Origin: Fibrobacter intestinalis
Lineage (GTDB): Bacteria > Fibrobacterota > Fibrobacteria > Fibrobacterales > Fibrobacteraceae
Assembly (NCBI RefSeq): GCF_900167415.1
Contig: NZ_FUWU01000019.1
Span: 1 to 55,746 of the forward strand
DNA: 55,746 nucleotides
Direction: 5' to 3'
The position numbers and the translations under genes are program-made. Of this stretch, positions 50,951-55,746 are shown piece by piece (position 1 is the stretch's first letter; each line of letters starts with the position of its first letter). A model generated the notes under the pieces. That model was not told the DNA's origin. It ran no database searches and saw only the letters and a program-made list of their open reading frames with translations.

Positions 50951-51930
50951 ACGAAGTTCCGAGCACTCTTTTTTTTGAAAGCGTCGTCCGCAACGAACAG
51001 CGAGGCTTTTTCCTTGTAGATGCGCTGGCAGCCCGCTTTACCTACCTCTCCCGGGACGCATGGCGGCAAAAGATTTTAAACGGCGTAGTCACTTTGAACG
51101 GCGAAGTGGCAAGTCCCGAAACGATTGTGCAGGCCAAGGATAAAATTGTCTATCGGGTGGACGATTACGCCGAACCGGAAGTGCCTACGCATTTTGAAAC
51201 GCTCTATCGCGACGACGATTTTTTGATTCTTTCCAAACCGGCGGGAATCCCTGTGCACCATACGGGCCGCATCTTTTACAATACGTTTACCGGAGTCGTG
51301 CGCCGCGCTTTTCAAAACGATGAAATTTCGCCGATGCACCGCTTGGACAGGGACACGGGCGGCATCATGGTTTTGGCGATGAATGCGGATACTTTAAAGC
51401 GCTTTGAAAAATCACTGGAGCACATTCTTTTGCGCAAGTTGTACTTGTGCGTTGTCCGCGGGAGTTTCCCCGAAGGCGAAACGGTTTGCGAGTTGCCTTT
51501 AGCCGAAGATCCGCAGCATAAGATTCGCATCAAGATGTTCCCTCGCGAAAATGGAAAGCCCTGCAAAACCGTTTTTCGCAAAGTGGCGGAATTTCGGGAA
51601 AACATCGGCGATATCGAAGCCCCTTTTTCCGTTGTCGAAGCGGAACTTTTCACGGGTCGCAAGCACCAGATTCGGGCGCATCTCGCGAGCCTTGGCCATC
51701 CGATTGTCGGGGACAAACTTTACGATTTTGACGGGTCGTTTTATTTGAAACTCGTCGAAGGGCCGCTTTCGGAAGACGATTTCCGGATTCTGGGCGCGCA
51801 CACGCAGATGCTTTTCGCCTATCGCGCACAGATTGCCATTCCTGGCAAAAATTCGGAGTGGTTTATGGCTGCCAATTTCCCAGAGGAAATGCGGCAAGTC
51901 GTGCAAAAAATTCCCCAGAAGTGGTTTTAG
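50947..51930 (+). CDS. RluA family pseudouridine synthase
   Basis: A 327-residue RNA pseudouridine synthase. An N-terminal S4-type RNA-binding segment (FLVDALAARFTYLSRDAW) precedes the catalytic domain with HRLDRDTGGIMVLA at about 130-143 (catalytic Asp). RKHQIRAHLASLGHPIVGDKLY is the second family block. Which rRNA or tRNA site it modifies cannot be told. It overlaps nadD by ATGA and is followed by 405 bases without a gene. Confidence 0.85.
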   Translation: MNEVPSTLFFESVVRNEQRGFFLVDALAARFTYLSRDAWRQKILNGVVTLNGEVASPETIVQAKDKIVYRVDDYAEPEVPTHFETLYRDDDFLILSKPAGIPVHHTGRIFYNTFTGVVRRAFQNDEISPMHRLDRDTGGIMVLAMNADTLKRFEKSLEHILLRKLYLCVVRGSFPEGETVCELPLAEDPQHKIRIKMFPRENGKPCKTVFRKVAEFRENIGDIEAPFSVVEAELFTGRKHQIRAHLASLGHPIVGDKLYDFDGSFYLKLVEGPLSEDDFRILGAHTQMLFAYRAQIAIPGKNSEWFMAANFPEEMRQVVQKIPQKWF

Positions 51931-51980
51931 GCCATTTTTAAAATTTGGGACTTATATACAAAACTCCACCCGATTTGCTT

Positions 51981-52017
51981 GCCCTTCGACAGGCGGTTCC
52001 TGAGTTTATCGAAGGGC
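51981..52017. repeat. REP-like inverted repeat, copy 2
   Basis: GCCCTTCGACA (51981-51991) pairs with TATCGAAGGGC (52007-52017) with one mismatch. The arm CCTGAGTTTATCGAAGG matches the motif at 605-621 in 16 of 17 bases. Confidence 0.5.
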
Positions 52018-52026
52018 AGGGACCGG

Positions 52027-52094
52027 TTAAGAGTTAGGAGTTGGGAGTCGGAACAGAGAACTGAATTCTCACTTCCAACTTCCCAACTGCCCAC
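52027..52094. repeat. GTTAG-type inverted tract
   Basis: Left arm AGTTAGGAGTTGGGAGT (52032-52048), right arm ACTTCCAACTTCCCAACT (52071-52088), which is a close reverse complement. Resembles the tract upstream of glyS. Confidence 0.45.
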
Positions 52095-52335
52095 TCAATA
52101 TCACCGGCAACCTTGAATTCGTCCATTTGCCCATCCATGTCGGCGAATATCCGTATTTGGGCGTCTTTTGTGGAGAAGTTCGCTTGACGGCGGGGACAAT
52201 TTTCTATTTTTTGCGCCAAGTAGTTGCATTTGTCCCGGATCTGCAGACCAGAATCGCCAAATTCCACTGGGTGCAGGCAGAGATGGGGCTAAAAGTAATT
52301 CTTTCACATAAAACCAAAAAGGAAATGGACGGCAT

Positions 52336-52608
52336 ATGGCTACCATTACAAAAGAAAAGATTCAGGAACTCACCGCCAAGTTCGGCGCTAATGAAAACGA
52401 TACCGGAAACGTCCGTGTACAGATTGCGATTCTCACGGAAAGAATCAAGAACCTCACGGAACACGCCAAGGCCAACAAGAATGACCACCATTCTCTTCGT
52501 GGCTTGTCCTTGATGGTTGCCCAGCGCAGAAATCTGTTGAAGTATTTCAGCAATAAGGACATCAATGCGGCTCGTCAGCTTATCAAAGACCTCGGCCTCC
52601 GCGGTTAA
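52336..52608 (+). CDS. rpsO: 30S ribosomal protein S15
   Basis: A 90-residue S15 with the family blocks GSP/NDTGNVRVQIAILTERI and LSLMVAQRRNLLKYFSNKD. It binds 16S rRNA helices 20-22. The order rpsO-pnp with a 15-base gap is the classic bacterial arrangement. AAGGAAA lies about eight bases before the start. Confidence 0.95.
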   Translation: MATITKEKIQELTAKFGANENDTGNVRVQIAILTERIKNLTEHAKANKNDHHSLRGLSLMVAQRRNLLKYFSNKDINAARQLIKDLGLRG

Positions 52609-52623
52609 TTTTTAAGGATGCTT

Positions 52624-54822
52624 ATGGAATATCAAATGCTAGCGCCTAAAGAGGCGACGGCAAAGCTCCCCGACGGAACGGAAGTCGTTCTGGAGACGGG
52701 GCGTCTTGCCAAGCAGGCTTCGGGATCTGCGGTTGTTAAAATCGGAGATGCCTTTGTTCTGGCTACGGTCTGCTTTGGACCGGAAAAGGACGGAGACTTT
52801 TTCCCGCTGACTGTGGAATATCGCGAAAAGGCTTATGCTGCCGGACGTCTTCCTGGTGGATATAATAAGCGTGAAGCGGGCCGTCCGAGCGACGAGGAAA
52901 TTCTTTCCGCCCGTATCATCGACCGTCCGATTCGTCCGATGTTTCCGGAAAACTTCACCCGTGAAGTACAGGTCATTGTAAACGTCCTTTCTGCGGACAA
53001 GAAGTTTGCGCCGGACGTATTCGGTGTCTCTGCGGCGTCTTTGGCCATCGGTCTTTCCGAACTGCCGTTTGAAGAACAGGTTGCGGCGGTTCGTGTTGCC
53101 GTCATCGGAGACGAATACATTGTCAATCCGTCCTATGAACAGGTTTCTGTAGCCGATCTGGATCTCGTGGTCGCCGGTACGGAAAACTCGGTCTGCATGG
53201 TGGAAGGCGGTGCTTACGAAGTTTCCGAAGATACGATGATCAAGGCGATTACGACCGGGCATGAAGCGATCAAGGTTCTTTGCAAAGCACAGGCTGAACT
53301 CGTCGCCAAATTTGCCAAGCCGAAAATGGTCCTCACCCCGAAGAACAAGGGCGAAGCGCATGAAAAGCTCGTTTCCACGGTCAAGGAAGTCATTTTTGAC
53401 GAATTGAACGAGGCGCTTCACGCTAATATGGTGAAGACGCAGCTTTATCCGAAAATGGCCGAACTGGAAGCCAAGGTCGTCGCTGATCCCAAGATTCTTT
53501 CGATTATCGGTGAAGGCGATGCCCAGGATCCGGCGCTCCTCGCCGATGCGAAGGCCATTTTTGCCGAATTGGAACGCACGACGATGCGTATGATGATTTT
53601 GAATGAAGGTCGTCGTATCGATGGTCGTGCCACGACAGAGGTTCGCCCGATTGAAATTCAGTTGGGACTCCTTCCAAGCGTGCACGGCTCCGCCGTCTTC
53701 CAGCGCGGCGAAACCCAGGCTCTGGTCAGCTGCACTCTCGGCACCAAGGCCGATGAACAGCGCTACGAAACCTTGCAGGGCGAAGGCTCCAAGAGCTATA
53801 TGCTCCATTACAACTTCCCGCCGTTCTGCGTCGGGGAATGCAAAAAGCTCGGCATGTCTCGTCGTGAAATCGGGCACGGCCACTTGGCGGAACGTTCGCT
53901 CAAGGCGGTTCTTCCCGTCACGGAAGATTTCCCGTACACCATTCGCATTGTTTCGGAAATTTTGGAATCCAACGGTTCCTCTTCGATGGCATCCGTCTGT
54001 GGCGGAACTCTCTCGTTGATGGACGCCGGTGTTCCTATCAAGGCTCCGGTTGCGGGCGTGGCGATGGGACTCATTTCCGAAACGGGTCATGCCGATGATG
54101 CCAAGATCAAAATCCTCACCGACATTACCGGAACGGAAGACCACCTTGGCGATATGGACTTCAAGGTCACGGGTACTGAAGAAGGTATCACTGCGTTCCA
54201 GATGGACATCAAGATCAAGGGCATCACCCCGGAATTGATGCGCAGCGCTTTGGAACAGGCTCGTGCAGGCCGCTTGCATATTTTGGGCAAAATCAAGGAA
54301 GCGATTCCGGCTCCGCGAGACCATTTGTCTCCGAAAGCTCCGACCATGCTCAAGATGCGCATTCCGACAAGCAAGATTCGCGACGTCATCGGTTCCGGTG
54401 GCTCCGTTATCAAGGGAATGCAGGCGCAGACGGGTTGCCAAATCAATATCGAAGAATCTGGCGATATCGATATCGCGGCACCGAACGCCAAGGCTGGTGC
54501 CATCTGTCGCCGTATGATTGAAGAGCTGACTGCCGAACCCGAACCGGGTCGCATCTATAAGGGAAAAGTCAAAACGATTCAGCCGTTTGGCGCATTCGTT
54601 GAAATTCTTCCCGGACGAGATGGACTTGTACATATTTCCGAACTTGCCGACTATCGAGTCGAAAAGGTCGAAGATATTGTTCACGTGGGTGACGAAGTTA
54701 CCGTTCTCTGTCTCGGCATTGATCCGAAGGGAAAGGTCAAGCTTTCGATCAAGGCACTTCAGCATCAGGAAAAACCGGCAGAGCCGCAGGGAGATGCTCC
54801 CGCAGAGCCGCCGCAAGCCTAG
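52624..54822 (+). CDS. pnp: Polyribonucleotide nucleotidyltransferase (PNPase)
   Basis: A 732-residue 3'-5' RNA phosphorylase. Two RNase PH domains are seen (GRLAKQASGSAVVKIGDAF near 25, and RPIEIQLGLLPSVHGSAVFQ near 340), followed by a KH domain (KIRDVIGSGGSVIKGMQ) and an S1 domain (GRIYKGKVKTIQPFGAFVEI). The ATG at 52624 has AAGGA seven bases upstream; an ATG two codons earlier (52618) is too close to it. The C-terminal tail is Pro/Ala-rich. A terminator follows. Confidence 0.95.
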   Translation: MEYQMLAPKEATAKLPDGTEVVLETGRLAKQASGSAVVKIGDAFVLATVCFGPEKDGDFFPLTVEYREKAYAAGRLPGGYNKREAGRPSDEEILSARIIDRPIRPMFPENFTREVQVIVNVLSADKKFAPDVFGVSAASLAIGLSELPFEEQVAAVRVAVIGDEYIVNPSYEQVSVADLDLVVAGTENSVCMVEGGAYEVSEDTMIKAITTGHEAIKVLCKAQAELVAKFAKPKMVLTPKNKGEAHEKLVSTVKEVIFDELNEALHANMVKTQLYPKMAELEAKVVADPKILSIIGEGDAQDPALLADAKAIFAELERTTMRMMILNEGRRIDGRATTEVRPIEIQLGLLPSVHGSAVFQRGETQALVSCTLGTKADEQRYETLQGEGSKSYMLHYNFPPFCVGECKKLGMSRREIGHGHLAERSLKAVLPVTEDFPYTIRIVSEILESNGSSSMASVCGGTLSLMDAGVPIKAPVAGVAMGLISETGHADDAKIKILTDITGTEDHLGDMDFKVTGTEEGITAFQMDIKIKGITPELMRSALEQARAGRLHILGKIKEAIPAPRDHLSPKAPTMLKMRIPTSKIRDVIGSGGSVIKGMQAQTGCQINIEESGDIDIAAPNAKAGAICRRMIEELTAEPEPGRIYKGKVKTIQPFGAFVEILPGRDGLVHISELADYRVEKVEDIVHVGDEVTVLCLGIDPKGKVKLSIKALQHQEKPAEPQGDAPAEPPQA

Positions 54823-54838
54823 TCTGTTTTAGCGACAA

Positions 54839-54868
54839 AAAAATCCCGAACATCCGTTCGGGATTTTT
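54839..54868 (+). terminator. Terminator after pnp
   Basis: AAATCCCGAA (54841-54850), loop CATCCG, TTCGGGATTT (54857-54866) and T run. Confidence 0.85.
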
Positions 54869-54935
54869 CTATTCTGGCATGGATTTAAAAGCTGGAAGGC
54901 GAATGCTACGGAACGTTGAAGCGAAAAAGTTTGAC

Positions 54936-55274
54936 TCATCCGCAAATGGATAAAATCCAAAAGCAGAGTGAGGCTATGCTCCATAGGATGGCATTTCTGA
55001 AGCTGTGCTTTTTACCGACAGCGCAGAAGGTGACAATCGAAGTAAAGGTCAAATAAATGCTGAAAAAATAGCAGATGCCGGATTGAATGCCTTCGGGAAT
55101 CCATCGTGGGGAACATCCTCCTTGAGCTAAAACAACGTAAATCGCAAAAATTTGAAACAGCGAGGGAAGAACCAGGGCTTTTCGCATTTCTGGTTTTATT
55201 TCTTTCCAGGTCAGCACCAGTTCTATCGCAATGGCAAGAGCTGCTACGGTAGATAAAATGGGTAAAGCAATCAT
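54936..55274 (-). CDS. Four-helix membrane protein of unknown function
   Basis: A 112-residue protein with about four membrane segments (3-23, 37-53, 66-88 and 95-111). A polar loop with GGCSPRWIPEG is between the second and third. No family is recognised. The ATG at 55274 is chosen because a TATCTT box ends seven bases before it. No gene is seen between it and the window end. Confidence 0.5.
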   Translation of the reverse strand: MIALPILSTVAALAIAIELVLTWKEIKPEMRKALVLPSLFQIFAIYVVLAQGGCSPRWIPEGIQSGICYFFSIYLTFTSIVTFCAVGKKHSFRNAILWSIASLCFWILSICG

Positions 55275-55287
55275 GTTCTGCAAGATA
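55275..55287 (-). promoter_or_regulatory. TATCTT -10-like box adjoining the membrane protein start
   Basis: On the minus strand TATCTT (55282-55287), seven bases, ATG 55274. Same layout as the other leaderless candidates. Confidence 0.35.
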
Positions 55288-55746
55288 GTTTTTTAGGGGA
55301 TTGTAAACGATTCCTTTGGAAAAACGGCAGAAGTATTTTGCTCTAAAAATTCTTGTCGTTCCGCATATGAATTCAAGAAATCTTTTCAAGTGAATGTCGT
55401 CGGCTGCGTTTGGGATAAAATTTTACCGGGAAATTTATGGTTTCGTCGTTCCAAATTTTCATGATTTTTTGATAAAACGGATTTACGCTTTTCATTTTGC
55501 TGGGAAGAACGCCTCTTTTAAAATCGGTGGCGAGCCTCTGCAAAGGCTAGGAGACTAGCGATTAAAAAATTAGCCGCTAATAGTTATGGCGAGGAATGAA
55601 CGCCGAGAGTCACGTGATGTGCGATGCGTATTTAAAAGATTGCTTTCCTATATAGTCCTCCCTTAAAATCCCGTCCAGCCCGCATAACTATTGGGAAAAA
55701 CTGATTTCTACCCTGTGAAAATATTGCAAGGATTTCTAAAATATGA
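55288..55746. other. Right-edge region without a clear gene
   Basis: About 460 bases. I find no convincing frame. An AAGGA at 55728-55732 nine bases before an ATG at 55743 could be the start of a gene that continues beyond the window. Confidence 0.35.

Larger units (their letters stand above)
51931..52335. other. Intergenic region before rpsO with repeats
   Basis: About 405 bases. It contains a REP-like inverted repeat (51981-52017), a GTTAG-type inverted tract (52027-52094), and after that ~240 bases of sequence before rpsO with several short pairings but no structure I can name. Part could be an S15-regulated leader, which is not shown by the sequence. Confidence 0.5.

Noticed and set aside
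52034-52267. Small minus-strand frame before rpsO
   Set aside because: It runs through the repeat tract and has no ribosome site or family features.
52639-54816. Long reading frame opposite pnp
   Set aside because: An antisense shadow of a strongly conserved gene, without a plausible start or family blocks.
1-55746. CRISPR arrays, rRNA genes, complete insertion sequences or prophage
   Set aside because: I looked for regular spaced repeats, rRNA motifs and transposase pairs with terminal repeats and found none.

Overview
The window looks like a chromosomal segment of a Gram-negative bacterium of the Fibrobacter type (Fibrobacterota). Reasons are the many outer-membrane beta-barrel genes, an MglA-like GTPase next to a roadblock gene, a ResB/CcsA cytochrome c system, the tail of an Rpn/PD-(D/E)XK transposase-like gene at the left edge, and short intergenic repeats of a GTTAG type. 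The taxon is inferred from gene content only. Most of the window is dense housekeeping sequence on both strands. There is one tRNA (Pro, UGG); I saw no rRNA, no CRISPR array and no complete insertion sequence.

Layout: (1) 1-2.4 kb: partial Rpn-like gene, a MetF-like reductase, and a decayed gene. (2) 2.4-6.8 kb: a zinc/manganese-type ABC pair (binding protein and ATPase, no permease beside them), a phosphohexomutase and a secreted Lys/Ala-rich protein. (3) 6.9-11.9 kb: ResB-CcsA cytochrome c maturation, TatD and GreB on the other strand, and an ABC-2 exporter. (4) 11.9-18.3 kb: the most interesting block. One minus-strand operon runs from two small membrane proteins through a Tat-signal DUF362 protein, tatA, tatC, larB (frameshifted), larC and larE; a divergent NmlR/AdhR-like MerR regulator faces it across a MerR-type operator. 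(5) 18.4-23.3 kb: polar amino-acid ABC transporter, thioesterase, pgk, tRNA-Pro, dCMP deaminase. (6) 23.4-30.0 kb: OM barrel plus calcium-motif lipoprotein, cysteine-cluster protein, SprT-like protease, another barrel and a DegT aminotransferase. (7) 30.1-36.6 kb: rpsT, then an MglA-roadblock-DUF2914-large OM protein-Omp85 run. (8) 36.7-41.4 kb: epmB and efp divergent, glyS, a 55-residue membrane protein and an aminotransferase. (9) 41.4-49.6 kb: CHASE2 adenylate cyclase, ftsK, an orphan DNA methyltransferase, a free-standing MetH activation domain. (10) 49.8-55.3 kb: OM barrel, nadD, rluA-type synthase, rpsO, pnp and a membrane protein.

The strongest candidate for an undescribed system is block 4. 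LarB, LarC and LarE make the nickel-pincer nucleotide cofactor, but no larA is present. What the operon does carry is a Tat-exported DUF362 protein together with its own TatA and TatC. Tat exports folded, cofactor-loaded proteins, so the layout fits a nickel-pincer enzyme that is loaded in the cytoplasm and then exported. The DUF362 protein carries His173-(10)-Lys183-(17)-His200, which resembles the spacing of the LarA cofactor residues His174, Lys184 and His200. This is inference and needs biochemical testing.

A second window-wide signal: about ten genes have a TATATT-like -10 box ending only 6-9 bases before the start codon and no Shine-Dalgarno site, which suggests frequent leaderless mRNAs. 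Genes inside operons and several other genes instead have clear GGAG-type sites.
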